A stretch of 64,000 nucleotides of DNA. It comes from JANNSX01 sp963741525 (lineage in GTDB: Bacteria > Pseudomonadota > Alphaproteobacteria > Rhizobiales > Hyphomicrobiaceae). The notes below the pieces were generated by a model. That model made no database searches. It saw only the letters and a program-made list of their open reading frames with translations, and was not told the origin of the DNA. Numbering within the stretch: the first letter of the stretch is position 1; every line of letters starts with the position of its first letter. Both the position numbers and the translations under genes were made by a program. Below, one piece after another: positions 42,623-50,585 of the stretch. The DNA is taken from positions 50,667 through 114,666 of the forward strand of contig CAVUIW010000017.1 in the NCBI GenBank assembly GCA_963741525.1. The letters run 5' to 3'.

Positions 42623-43060
42623 ATGCTCGAGCCATCGATTCTGATTCCGGTTGCCCTCCTCGCCCTCGGCGCGCTCTTCAATTTCTGGCGCGGCACGGTG
42701 CCGAACTGGCTCGTGCTGCCGATGCTGGCGGCCTTTCCGCTTTACGCGCTCTGGGCCGGCATGGCGCCGGGCGACATGGGCTGGCATGCGCTCGCCTTCG
42801 TCATCACTTTCGCGGTGGTTATCGCGCTCTTCGCGCTCGGCCTCATGGGCGGCGGCGCGGGCAAGCTCATCGCGGCGACCGCGCTTTGGCTGCCGCCGGC
42901 CATGGTGATGTGGTTCCTGTTGATCGCCGTCGGCTTCGGCGTTGCCTTCCTGGTCGCCGGCCAGTTCATGACGGCCGAGCGCGCGAAGGTCGTGGCCAGC
43001 CGCTTCGCCGGCGTCATCGCGATGGTGGGCGCGGCGTTCCTGGTGATGCCGGGGGCGTAG
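42623..43060 (+). CDS. Prepilin peptidase (A24/CpaA)-like membrane protein lacking catalytic aspartates
   Basis: 145 residues with about five hydrophobic spans. The layout matches CpaA/TadV prepilin peptidases: a first helix ending in a loop with VPNWLVLPMLAAFPLYALWA (family: D..xxxxIPN) and a later GLMGGGAGKLIAATALWLPP where active enzymes have GxGDxKLxAA. Both aspartates needed for catalysis are absent: the first loop reads FNFWRGTVPNW and the second GGGAGKL. Overall hydrophobic pattern and the PN and KL(I/L)AA residues are kept. It is therefore probably an inactive homologue. No pilus genes are nearby. Confidence 0.65.
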   Translation: MLEPSILIPVALLALGALFNFWRGTVPNWLVLPMLAAFPLYALWAGMAPGDMGWHALAFVITFAVVIALFALGLMGGGAGKLIAATALWLPPAMVMWFLLIAVGFGVAFLVAGQFMTAERAKVVASRFAGVIAMVGAAFLVMPGA

Positions 43061-43077
43061 GGCTATGCTCGTCGCCC

Positions 43078-43178
43078 AAGGTGTTTTCTAACCTTGTTGA
43101 AACACTCCAACACTCCAGGTCCTTGGCTTGTCGTGCTTCTTGTCGGAAAACCGCTTCACACTTTTCCGGAAGCACTTA
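43078..43178. repeat. RIME-like two-palindrome repeat, copy 1
   Basis: First part AAGGTGTTTT...AACACTCC is a degenerate hairpin; second part has GTGCTTC...GGAAAA (from about 43133) pairing with TTTTCCGGAAGCAC (to 43176). Near-identical copies are at 46547-46651 and 55761-55886. Two palindromes in ~100 bp resemble the RIME elements of rhizobia. The ialB stop codon (43176-43178) is the last three bases of the element. Confidence 0.82.
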
Positions 43179-43706
43179 TGACTTGGCCGCGCACGCCTCC
43201 TCGGCCTGCTTCAGCGCGGCGCTGACGCCCAGCAGCGAGTACACATCCGTCGTCTCGGTGCCCTTCTTGGAGGTGCCCTTGATGACGAGCTTGTCGCCCT
43301 TCCTGATCGAATCGACGAATTTCTTCTCGTCGTCGCCGCTCTCGATGAAGGCCTTGTCCTCTTTCGGGAAGAGCTTGAACACGTCGGAGCCGATGGCGGC
43401 CGAGACCTCGGTCCCCTCCTTGATCGGATAGCCCAGGCGGATCATCACCTGGCCCTTCACTTTGTCGGCCGGCCAGAAGGAGATGTATAGGAAGATGTCA
43501 CCGCGATTGACGGTCTTGGGCTCCGAATCCTTGGGCTGGGTCACGGCGAAGCAGGTGGTGTCCTTTTCGGCCTTGTGCTTATAGGCCGCCCAATCCTTGT
43601 GCTTCTCGAGCAGCTCGGCGGTCTGCGCCGAGGCGGGAGCGGCGGACAAAAGCGTGGCAAACGCGATAGAAAGTGCGGCAGCTCTGAGCAGCATCGTCGT
43701 CCTCAT
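43176..43706 (-). CDS. Invasion-associated locus B (IalB) family protein
   Basis: 176 residues with a signal peptide (LRAAALSIAFATLLSAAPASA). The mature domain shows the IalB pattern: KHKDWAAYKHKAEKDTTCFA, VNRGDIFLYISFWPADKVKG, MIRLGYPIKEGTEVSAAIGS and GDKLVIKGTSKKGTETTDVY. IalB-family proteins are widespread exported proteins of alphaproteobacteria; only the Bartonella one is tied to host-cell invasion, so pathogenicity should not be inferred. The ATG overlaps the trmH stop (ATGA), so the two are translationally coupled. Its own stop lies in a RIME-like repeat. Confidence 0.87.
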   Translation of the reverse strand: MRTTMLLRAAALSIAFATLLSAAPASAQTAELLEKHKDWAAYKHKAEKDTTCFAVTQPKDSEPKTVNRGDIFLYISFWPADKVKGQVMIRLGYPIKEGTEVSAAIGSDVFKLFPKEDKAFIESGDDEKKFVDSIRKGDKLVIKGTSKKGTETTDVYSLLGVSAALKQAEEACAAKS

Positions 43707-44212
43707 TCAACCGTCCCGGCACGTCCCCTGGGCGTATCCGACGGCCCACCCTCGCCCACCGGCCGCTCCGCGAAGCGGCCGACGCTGCGGACCCGGTCAT
43801 ACATCACAATCGCGCCCGCCATGGCAACATTCACACAGAAGACAGTCGGGATTTTGACGATGTAGTCGCAACGCGCGACCAGGCCCGGCGAGAGCGAGCC
43901 CCGCTCGGGGCCCAGCACGTATGCTGCGAGCAGAGGATGGCGGAAGCTCGGCAGATCAATGGCATCGTCGAGCAATTCGACGCCGACGAGTTTGCAGCCC
44001 TTGGGGAGGGCGAGCTCAGCGGGGGTCTGATAGTTGTAGATCGGCAGGTGCCCGGCCGCCTTTGAGGTATCAGCGTAGGCTTCGGCCCGGCCGAGCTGTG
44101 AGCCGATGGTGAAAAAGAAGCTCGCCCCGAAACCGTGGGCCGAGCGCACCAGATTGCCGAGGTTGAGCTGCTTTGAAATCCGCTCGGCGCCGATGGCGAA
44201 ATAGCCGCGCAT
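43703..44212 (-). CDS. TrmH/SpoU family RNA methyltransferase
   Basis: 169 residues, the short SPOUT type. Motif 1 is ISKQLNLGNLVRSAHGFGAS, motif 2 AAYVLGPERGSLSPGLVARC and motif 3 VKIPTVFCVNVAMAGAIVMY, which build the trefoil knot for SAM binding. Such enzymes usually 2'-O-methylate tRNA or rRNA; the exact target is not inferable. It overlaps ialB by 4 nt. Divergent from the quinone oxidoreductase gene. Confidence 0.88.
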   Translation of the reverse strand: MRGYFAIGAERISKQLNLGNLVRSAHGFGASFFFTIGSQLGRAEAYADTSKAAGHLPIYNYQTPAELALPKGCKLVGVELLDDAIDLPSFRHPLLAAYVLGPERGSLSPGLVARCDYIVKIPTVFCVNVAMAGAIVMYDRVRSVGRFAERPVGEGGPSDTPRGRAGTVE

Positions 44213-44281
44213 GTGTGTTGCCTGCCTTTGCCTCGGCCCCTCGGACCCCTTAAGAGGTTTGCTGAACTAAGGAGTTCTCAC

Positions 44282-45255
44282 ATGCGCGCGGCACTCTGCA
44301 AGGCCTTCGGCGGGGCGGAGCTCATCGAAGTGACCGAGGTACCGGACCCCGAACCCGGACCCGGCGAGGTGCTCGTCACGGTCGAGGCCGCCGCCCTCAA
44401 CTACTTCGATACGCTCATCATTCGCGACAAATACCAGTTCAAGCCGAAGCTCCCCTTTGCCCCGGCCGCCGAGATCGCAGGCCGGGTCGAACGGCTGGGA
44501 CCCGGCGTCGCAGGCTTTGCCAGGGGCGACCGGGTGATGGGCTATCTCGGTTGGGGCGGGGCGGCCGAGAAGGCCGTCATCAAGGCCGAGAGCCTGGCGA
44601 AGCTGCCGGATGCGGTTTCGGCCGAGGTCGGCGCGGGGCTGTCGGTCACCTACGGCACGGCCATGCACGGGCTCATAGATCGGGGGCACCTCAAGGCGGG
44701 GGAAACGCTCGTCGTGCTCGGCGCCTCGGGGGGCGCCGGTCTCGCCGCCGTCGAGATTGGGGCCCGGCTCGGCGCCCGCGTCATCGCCTGCGCCTCCTCG
44801 GCCGCCAAGCTCGAGGCGGCGAAGGCCCATGGCGCGTCCGAGCTGGTGGACTACACCGCCGTCGATCTCAAGGTGGCACTCAAGGAGCTGGGCGGACCCA
44901 AAGGCATCGATGTCGTCTACGACTGCGTCGGCGGACCCTATGCCGAGCCCGCCGTCCGCGCCCTCGGCTACGACGGCCGGTTTCTCGTCATCGGCTTCAC
45001 GGCAGGCGACATCCCGAAGCTGCCGCTCAACCTGCTGCTGTTGAAGAGCGCGTCCGCCGTCGGCGTGTTCTGGGGGGCTTACCTCAAACAAGTGCCGGGC
45101 GGACACGCAGCGCACATGCGCCAGGTTCTCGACTGGGTGGCGCAGGCGCCATCAGGCCCGCCATCCACGGCGTCTATCCGCTGGAGCGGATCGCCGAGGC
45201 GATGGGCGCCATCGAGCGCCGCGAGGCGATCGGCAAGGTCATCCTGAAGCCGTGA
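44282..45255 (+). CDS. NADPH:quinone oxidoreductase, zinc-independent MDR family (one frameshift)
   Basis: About 324 residues. GroES-like N-domain (DPEPGPGEVLVTVEAAALNY, FAPAAEIAGRVERLGPGVAG, FARGDRVMGYLGWGG), then the Rossmann domain (LVVLGASGGAGLAAVEIGAR, IDVVYDCVGGPYAEPAVRAL, LVIGFTAGDIPKLPLNLLLL), ending AIHGVYPLERIAEAMGAIER after a one-base loss near 45149. The zinc-binding residues of alcohol dehydrogenases are absent, which is the quinone-oxidoreductase subtype. Start ATG 44282 has AAGGAG upstream. Monocistronic. Confidence 0.9.
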
Positions 45256-45366
45256 GCTGCCCAACCGTTCGCCCCTCTGGCCCGGTTTCGGGCGGCGTGC
45301 CAAACTTCATTCCGAGCCGGTTCGGCTCGAGTGGACCCAAGAACCCGCTCTAGATTTTTTGGTTTG

Positions 45367-45414
45367 GAGCACGTTCCTACGGCGAACCGGTTTCCACTTC
45401 GCCAGAACGTGCTC
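45367..45414. repeat. GAGCACGTTC hairpin repeat
   Basis: GAGCACGTTC (45367-45376) pairs with GAACGTGCTC (45405-45414), and the inside (GGCGAACCGGTTTCCACTTCG) carries a second partial palindrome. It is the reverse complement of the two copies at 50468-50571 and a relative of 18549-18593. Confidence 0.8.
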
Positions 45415-45446
45415 TAATTCCCGCTCAATCAGGAATACGTATCGCC

Positions 45447-46550
45447 ATGAAAATCACCCGCATCACCGCCTATCAGGTCGACTTGCCCCTCAAGGAAGGC
45501 CGCTACTCCTGGTCGAACGACAATGCGGTCGACGTGTTCGATGCGACCGTCGTCGCCGTCGAGACGGATGCGGGCATCACGGGTTACGCAGAGTGCACGC
45601 CGCTGGGCTCGGCTTATCTGCCAGCCTATGCGAAAGGCGTGCGCACCGGGCTTCAGGAGATCGGACCGAGCGTCATCGGCCTCGATCCGCGCGAGCTGTC
45701 GGTGTTGAACCGTCAGATGGATTCGGCGCTGCGAGGCCATGCCTATGTGAAATCTCCGATCGACATCGCCTGCTGGGATATCCTCGGCAAGGCGAGCGGG
45801 CTGCCCGTCGTGACGCTGCTCGGCGGCAAGCAGGTGGCGGACGTGAAGCTCTACCGCGCCATCAGCCAGGAGGCGCCTGAGACGATGGCCAAGAAGATCA
45901 CGGGCTATCGCAAGGAGGGCTATACGAAGTTCCAGTTGAAAGCCGGCGGCAATGCCGACGACGACGTGGCGCGCATCCGCGCCTGCCGCGCCGTGCTCGA
46001 GCCGGGCGATGTGCTGATTGCCGACAGCAACACCGGCTGGACCATGCACGAGGCGGCGCGCGTGGTGAACGCCGTGCACGATGTCGATGTCTATATCGAG
46101 CAGCCCTGCCGCACCTATGAAGAGTGCCTGACCATCCGCCGCCGCACGGCCCTCCCCTTCGTGCTCGACGAGAACATCGACGGCATCGAGACGCTGCTTC
46201 GCGCCATCGGCGATCACGCCATGGATGTCATCAACCTGAAGATCTCCAAGGTCGGTGGGCTGACGAAGGCGAAGCAGATGCGCGACCTCTGCGTCAGCGC
46301 CGGCGTCGCCATGACGATCGAGGACACCTGGGGCGGTGACATCGTGACCGCGACGATCGCGGCGCTGGCGCAATCGACACCGGAAGAGTTCCTCTTCTCG
46401 GCGACCGACTTCAACAGCTACGGCACCAAGGACATCGCCACCGGTGCGCCCAAGCGCAAGGACGGCAAGATGCGTTGCTCGGATGCTCCCGGCCTCGGCG
46501 TCGAGCCGATCATGAAGGCGTTGGGGAAGCCGGTGCTGACAGTTGGCTAG
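45447..46550 (+). CDS. Enolase-superfamily enzyme (mandelate racemase/muconate lactonizing group), possibly acting on a proline derivative
   Basis: 367 residues with the two-domain MR/MLE fold. Catalytic features: Lys pair in TKFQLKAGG, metal ligands Asp in VLIADSNTGW, Glu in VYIEQPCRT and Asp-Glu in VLDENIDG, and the opposite Lys in INLKISKVGGLTKAK. The two-Lys arrangement is that of the MLE subgroup, used by racemases and epimerases of amino-acid derivatives and by cis-3-hydroxyproline dehydratase and hydroxyproline-betaine epimerase. The DxGITGYAECTPLG start is typical. The nearby betaine/polyamine-type ABC transporter and Rieske oxygenase would suit such a substrate, but this is inference. 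Its stop codon is contributed by the RIME-like repeat. Confidence 0.85.
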   Translation: MKITRITAYQVDLPLKEGRYSWSNDNAVDVFDATVVAVETDAGITGYAECTPLGSAYLPAYAKGVRTGLQEIGPSVIGLDPRELSVLNRQMDSALRGHAYVKSPIDIACWDILGKASGLPVVTLLGGKQVADVKLYRAISQEAPETMAKKITGYRKEGYTKFQLKAGGNADDDVARIRACRAVLEPGDVLIADSNTGWTMHEAARVVNAVHDVDVYIEQPCRTYEECLTIRRRTALPFVLDENIDGIETLLRAIGDHAMDVINLKISKVGGLTKAKQMRDLCVSAGVAMTIEDTWGGDIVTATIAALAQSTPEEFLFSATDFNSYGTKDIATGAPKRKDGKMRCSDAPGLGVEPIMKALGKPVLTVG

Positions 46551-46651
46551 GGTGTTTCCGTTTTTCGTTGAATCACTTCAACACCCTAATTCCTTGGTTT
46601 GTCGTGCTTCTTTTCGGAAAACCGCTTCGCACTTTTCCGGAAGCACTCTAG
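46547..46651. repeat. RIME-like two-palindrome repeat, copy 2, bounded by CTAG at both ends
   Basis: The 105 bp begins CTAGGGTGTTT and ends GCACTCTAG. AGGGTGTT pairs with AACACCCT; the second hairpin pairs GTGCTTC..GGAAAA with TTTTCCGGAAGCAC. The left CTAG contains the stop codon of the enolase-family gene (46548-46550) and the right CTAG contains the stop codon of the minus-strand MBL gene (46650-46648). Confidence 0.88.
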
Positions 46652-47397
46652 CGGCCCAGGTGGCATCCGGCTTTGCGCTTGCCCAAAAGATACTCGTCGA
46701 TCAGTTGCCGGTAGCGAACAGGACCGAAGCTCGGGAAGTGGCCGCCATGGACGATGGAAACATCGAGGGAGCGAAGACGCTCGAGGGTTTCGACATAGGT
46801 CTCGATGTTCGAATGGTAGGTATCGTCGATCAGCGGGCCGTCGTAGATGATGTCGCCGGAGAGGAAGATGCCGGTTGCCGCTTCGTAGAGACCGATGCCG
46901 CCTGGCGAATGGCCGGGCGTGTGAATCACCTGAAATGATCGGTCACCGAGGCCGATGATGTCGCCCTCCAACAGGAGGCGTCCGGCCGGGGCGGGTTTGA
47001 TCGCATAGCGCGAGGTTTCCCAACCCCCGGGCGGAGCAATGAACATCTCCCCGGTCGCGTACTTGTCGGCGAGCGTCCATTCGTTCCGGGGATCGGCGAG
47101 GAATTTTGCTTCGGCGGCGTGCACGGCGCGATCAGGGAACTCGTGATGCGAGCCGATGTGATCGAAGTGCGTGTGGCTCGCGACCGCCAGCAGCGGCCGG
47201 CCGGCGACGAGCGGCACATGCGCCTTCAACCCGAAATGACCAAGTCCGCTGTCGAACAGCAAATCGCGATCTTGGCCGGCGACATGCCAGATGTTGCAGC
47301 GGAAGAAGGGTTTGATCCATGGCTCGTGGATGAGCGTGAGGCCATGGGCAACGGCCATGCATTCGTACCAGTCGCGCTCTTGAATCGGCTCGCTCAT
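46648..47397 (-). CDS. MBL-fold metallohydrolase
   Basis: 249 residues. The metallo-beta-lactamase zinc motif is ASHTHFDHIGSHHEFPD (HxHxDH), with VIHTPGHSPGGIGLYEAATG, IFLSGDIIYDGPL and SIVHGGHFPSFGP giving the remaining ligands. Start MSEPIQERDWYE overlaps the stop of the ABC ATPase gene (ATGA), so it is the last gene of the transport operon and translationally coupled. It probably hydrolyses an ester, lactone or thioester met in the same catabolic pathway. The stop lies in a RIME-like repeat. Confidence 0.85.
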   Translation of the reverse strand: MSEPIQERDWYECMAVAHGLTLIHEPWIKPFFRCNIWHVAGQDRDLLFDSGLGHFGLKAHVPLVAGRPLLAVASHTHFDHIGSHHEFPDRAVHAAEAKFLADPRNEWTLADKYATGEMFIAPPGGWETSRYAIKPAPAGRLLLEGDIIGLGDRSFQVIHTPGHSPGGIGLYEAATGIFLSGDIIYDGPLIDDTYHSNIETYVETLERLRSLDVSIVHGGHFPSFGPVRYRQLIDEYLLGKRKAGCHLGR

Positions 47398-48459
47398 GAC
47401 GCCTCCGGATAGACGAGTAGCGAACCGAGCTTTGCGGCGAGCGGCACACGCGACCCTTCTTCGACGGGTACTTCGGCACCCACCCGCACGATGACCGGGA
47501 TAGGCGCCACGTCGGGACCGATGTCGCCGAGAACGCGCTTGCTCGCACCTTGGAACACCACCTCGCGGACCCGGATCAGGCCGAGCGACACCGTCCCGTC
47601 GACTGGCACGCCGAGCACCAAGCCTTCGGGCCGAACGGCGATCTTGACCTGGGTCCCGACGGTCTGCGGCGCCGCGATCGGCACCGCACCACCGGCCCAT
47701 TCCACACGATCCGCACCGGCGACTCGTCCCGACAGTACAGTCACTTCACCCATGAAGCCTGCCGTGAAGAGCGTGGCCGGCCGGGCATAGACGCGCTCCG
47801 CCGGTCCCATATCCTCGATCCGCCCCTTGTTCATGACGACGAGCGTGTCGGCCAGCGCCATCGCTTCCTCCTGGTCGTGCGTCACATGCACGAAGGTGGT
47901 ACCGACGCGCTTCTGCAAGAGCTTCAACTCGTCCTGCATCTGGCGCCTGAGCTTCAAGTCGAGCGCGCCCAGTGGCTCGTCGAGTAGCAGCACCTTGGGC
48001 TCGACGACGAGGGCGCGGGCGAGCGCCACGCGCTGGCGTTGGCCGCCCGAGAGCTGATGGGGCTTGCGATCGAAGGTCGCCTCAAGACCGACGAGACGCG
48101 AGCGCGTCCCCCGCCTTGGCATCCCGCTCCGGCCGCGCGACCCCACGCATCCGCAAGCCGAAGCCGACATTGGCCCCGACCGTCATATGCGGAAACAGCG
48201 CGTAGTCTTGGAAGACCGTGGTCGTCGGGCGGCGCGCCGGCGGCAGGCCCGACATGCTCTCGCCGTCGATCGATACGTCGCCTTCGTCGGGAACGAGAAA
48301 TCCACCGATGACGTTGAGCAGCGTCGTCTTGCCCGAGCCGGAGGGGCCGAGTAGCACGGTGAAGGCGCCGCGCGGGATGTCGAGCGAGACCCGGTCGAGC
48401 GCCGCCTCGCCCGCGAAGCGCTTGACGACCGAGCTAATCCTGACGAGGGGCGTGCTCAT
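47394..48459 (-). CDS. ABC transporter ATP-binding protein, polyamine/betaine type (one frameshift)
   Basis: About 354 residues. Walker A GPSGSGKTTLLN, Q-loop VFQDYALFPHMTV, signature HQLSGGQRQRVALARAL, Walker B VLLLDEPLGALDLKL and H-loop FVHVTHDQEEAMALADTLVV, followed by a C-terminal TOBE-type regulatory domain (VKIAVRPEGLVLGVP). This is the PotA/FbpC class that powers uptake of polyamines, betaines or ferric iron. One insertion near 48099 breaks the frame. Its start overlaps the stop of the second permease (ATGA). Operon order on the minus strand: binding protein, permease, permease, ATPase, MBL hydrolase. Confidence 0.92.
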
Positions 48460-49235
48460 CTCCGCTTCCTCAGGACCGTCATCTCCAGCAGCAGGACGAG
48501 CACGATCGAAACCAGGAACACGAGCGAGCCGACGGCATTGGTCTTGGGATTGAGGCCCGAGCGCAGCAGCGCCCAGATCTCGACCGGCAGCGTCGTCTCG
48601 AAGCGCGTCAGCAAGAAGGCGATGACGAACTCGTCCCAGGAGAAGGTCATGGAGAGGAAGAAGGCGGCGAAGAGCGCCGGCCAGAGCATCGGCGCGGTGA
48701 CGAGCGTGACCACCTGCCATTCCCGCGCGCCGAGGTCGCGGGCCGCACGCTCGATGTTGGCCTGCTCGGCGCCCATCTGGGCATAGAGGATGGCGAAGCA
48801 GAGCGGCATGTTGATGACGACATGGCCGATGCCGGCGGCGAGCAGCGACTTCGGCAGGCCGATCGCATTGAAGACGATCAGCAGCCCCATGCCGATGACG
48901 AGATAGCTCACCGAGAGCGGCGCGGCGATCAGCGCGCGCATGGCCTTGGAGGCCGGCAGCGTGAAGCGCGCAATCCCATATGCCGCCAGAAAACCGAGCA
49001 CCACGGCCACAGCAGAAGAAAGAACGCCAACGAGCAGCGAGTTCACCAGACCCGAAATGAGACGCTGATCGGAGAGCACAGCAGCGTACCATTTGAGCGA
49101 AGGGCCCGTGAACGGCGGCACCGGGAACAGGGTCGCCTGGAAGGAGAAGAGCACGAGCACCGCCACCGGCAGGAAAATGAAAACATAAACGGCGAACGCG
49201 TAAAGCCCGGCGAGGCCATCGAGAAGGCGGCGCAT
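48456..49235 (-). CDS. ABC transporter permease (PotC-type)
   Basis: 259 residues and six predicted transmembrane helices. The EAA loop that contacts the ATPase is IERAARDLGAREWQVVTLVT (EAA-like AARDLGA). N-terminus YAFAVYVFIFLPVAVLVLFS and internal SKAMRALIAAPLSVSYLVIG are typical PotC/YdcV permeases. ATG 49235 follows the first permease stop by 2 nt. Confidence 0.92.
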   Translation of the reverse strand: MRRLLDGLAGLYAFAVYVFIFLPVAVLVLFSFQATLFPVPPFTGPSLKWYAAVLSDQRLISGLVNSLLVGVLSSAVAVVLGFLAAYGIARFTLPASKAMRALIAAPLSVSYLVIGMGLLIVFNAIGLPKSLLAAGIGHVVINMPLCFAILYAQMGAEQANIERAARDLGAREWQVVTLVTAPMLWPALFAAFFLSMTFSWDEFVIAFLLTRFETTLPVEIWALLRSGLNPKTNAVGSLVFLVSIVLVLLLEMTVLRKRR

Positions 49236-49237
49236 GC

Positions 49238-50146
49238 TCACCTCCGCTCGAGCGTCAGCCAGCGGACACAGGCGAGATAGGCGAGTGTTACCGCGAGCAT
49301 GAGGATGATCGACAAGGCGGCGGCCATCGGCAGGTCGCCGCGGCGGCCGATCTGCATCATGATGAGTTGGGGGAGCAGGAGCTCGTTGTTGCCGCCCAGG
49401 ATCGCCGGCGTGATGTAGTCGCCAATGGCGAGCACGAAGGTAAGGAAAGCGCCGACCATGATGCCCGGCAGCGTCAGCGGCAGGATCACATGCCAGAAGA
49501 TGCGGAAAGGCCCGGCGCCGAGATCGGCGGCGGCGCGCGCGTAGCTCTTGGTCAGTTGCCGCAAGCTCGCGTAGATCGTCAGCGTCAGCAGCATGACGAA
49601 GAAGTGCACGAAGCCCGTGACGGTCGCAAAGCGGGTATTGGCGAGTTGTACGGGCTCGCCGAGGATGCCGATTCCGGTGAGCGCCTGATTGACGACCCCC
49701 TTCTCCGCGAGCACCAGCAGCCACGCATAGGAACGCACCACATAGGAGGTCCAGAAAGGCAGCACGGCGAGCGCGAGCGCTAGCCGCTGCCAGCGCTCGG
49801 GCACCCGCTCGGCGATGATCCAGGCGAAGGGATAGGCGATGAGCACGGAAACGACGGTGACAATCAGCGTCACCTGCAGCGAGTTCCACAACGCTTGTGT
49901 CAGTGCCGGGTTGGCAAAAAAGTCGGCATAGTTCGCCAGAGTGAGCGTGGTATCGACGCCCGCGGCGGTGAGCCGCCAGAAGCTCTCCAGCCCCATGACG
50001 AGGAATGGCAGGACGAAGAACAGCGCGGTGAAGGCGAGCGCAGGCCCGGCATAAACCCAGCCTAGTGTGGCGGTTCGCAAGTCCGCACTCACCGCGCAGC
50101 AGACACGGCATGCGGACTTGCGAACATAACGCCACACCAAGTTCAT
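49238..50146 (-). CDS. ABC transporter permease (PotB-type) whose N-terminus is encoded by a repeat
   Basis: 302 residues if the ATG at 50146 is used. Six helices follow LGWVYAGPALAFTALFFVLP, with the EAA loop YARAAADLGAGPFRIFWHVI. The first ~27 codons (MNLVWRYVRKSACRVCC, then AVSADLRTA) are read entirely from hairpin 2 of the third two-hairpin element (50065-50137), and the ATG lies in the element spacer. No other ATG or GTG appears before the first helix, so either this repeat-derived start is used or translation begins at an unusual codon. No SD is obvious. Confidence 0.85.
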   Translation of the reverse strand: MNLVWRYVRKSACRVCCAVSADLRTATLGWVYAGPALAFTALFFVLPFLVMGLESFWRLTAAGVDTTLTLANYADFFANPALTQALWNSLQVTLIVTVVSVLIAYPFAWIIAERVPERWQRLALALAVLPFWTSYVVRSYAWLLVLAEKGVVNQALTGIGILGEPVQLANTRFATVTGFVHFFVMLLTLTIYASLRQLTKSYARAAADLGAGPFRIFWHVILPLTLPGIMVGAFLTFVLAIGDYITPAILGGNNELLLPQLIMMQIGRRGDLPMAAALSIILMLAVTLAYLACVRWLTLERR

Positions 50147-50228
50147 GATATCCCTAGTGTCCTTGTCGTTCGCGAAGCTCGTTAACGGTCGCTGCGGGTG
50201 TATGCGAGCTTCGCGAACGGGACACTAG
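50065..50228 (-). repeat. Two-hairpin intergenic element, copy 3
   Basis: In element orientation (minus strand) hairpin 1 pairs CTAGTGTCC (50228-50220) with 50162-50154, inner stem 14 bp (50218-50205 with 50181-50168), 23 nt loop. Hairpin 2 pairs GTGTGGCG (50137-50130) with 50072-50065, inner stem 15 bp (50125-50111 with 50087-50073), 23 nt loop. The conserved spacer holds ATATCATGAACTTG, which supplies the permease ATG. Inner stems differ from the other copies except for TTCGC at the base. Confidence 0.9.
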
Positions 50229-50290
50229 GCGGCTCGCAACGATCGACGGTTGAGCCATCCGATCCACCCATCCCGCTTCGTCGAGCAACT

Positions 50291-50328
50291 CCCTCTCCCC
50301 GTCGCACCTGAGCGCGGCGGGGAGAGGG
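50291..50328. repeat. CCCTCTCCCC / GGGGAGAGGG palindrome
   Basis: A 10 bp perfect inverted repeat (50291-50300 with 50319-50328) with an 18 nt loop, of the common alphaproteobacterial intergenic type. Between here and 50467 nothing else is recognised. Confidence 0.75.
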
Positions 50329-50467
50329 TCGGCGCGGGGCCGCCCTTTCTCGGGCGGCTGCACGGGCAAGGTCGCCAAACGCACGTTCGACGCGCGCTCA
50401 AACCCTGCTCCCCCGAAGCTTAAGCCTTACCCCCCGGTTCGGCCTGCTTCCCCCGTGCCGGATGCCA

Positions 50468-50571
50468 GAGCACGTTCAGGCGAAGTGGAAACCGGTTCGC
50501 CGTAGAACGTGCTCAAAGTCAAGACAGCACGTTCAGGCGAAGTGGAAACCGGTTCGCCGCAGAACGTGCTC
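50468..50571. repeat. Two tandem GAGCACGTTC hairpin repeats
   Basis: Two near-identical ~46 bp units (50468-50514 and 50526-50571), each pairing AGCACGTTC with GAACGTGCT and carrying AGGCGAAGTGGAAACCGG inside. They differ at only one or two positions and lie 14 bp from the stop of the binding-protein gene, so they may end or stabilise its transcript and lower expression of the downstream permease genes. Confidence 0.85.
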
Positions 50572-50585
50572 AAAGAATAGGCGAG

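Noticed and set aside
43176..43706. Virulence interpretation of the IalB-family gene
   Set aside because: IalB-like proteins are common in free-living alphaproteobacteria; nothing else in the window suggests pathogenesis.
48456..50135. A 559-codon minus-strand open frame spanning both permeases
   Set aside because: The first half is an Arg-rich out-of-frame reading of the first permease; the two permeases are separate genes in different frames with a 2 nt gap.
50468..50571. Possible CRISPR array from two tandem ~46 bp units
   Set aside because: Only two units, an 11 bp spacer, and the same unit occurs singly elsewhere; these are hairpin repeats.
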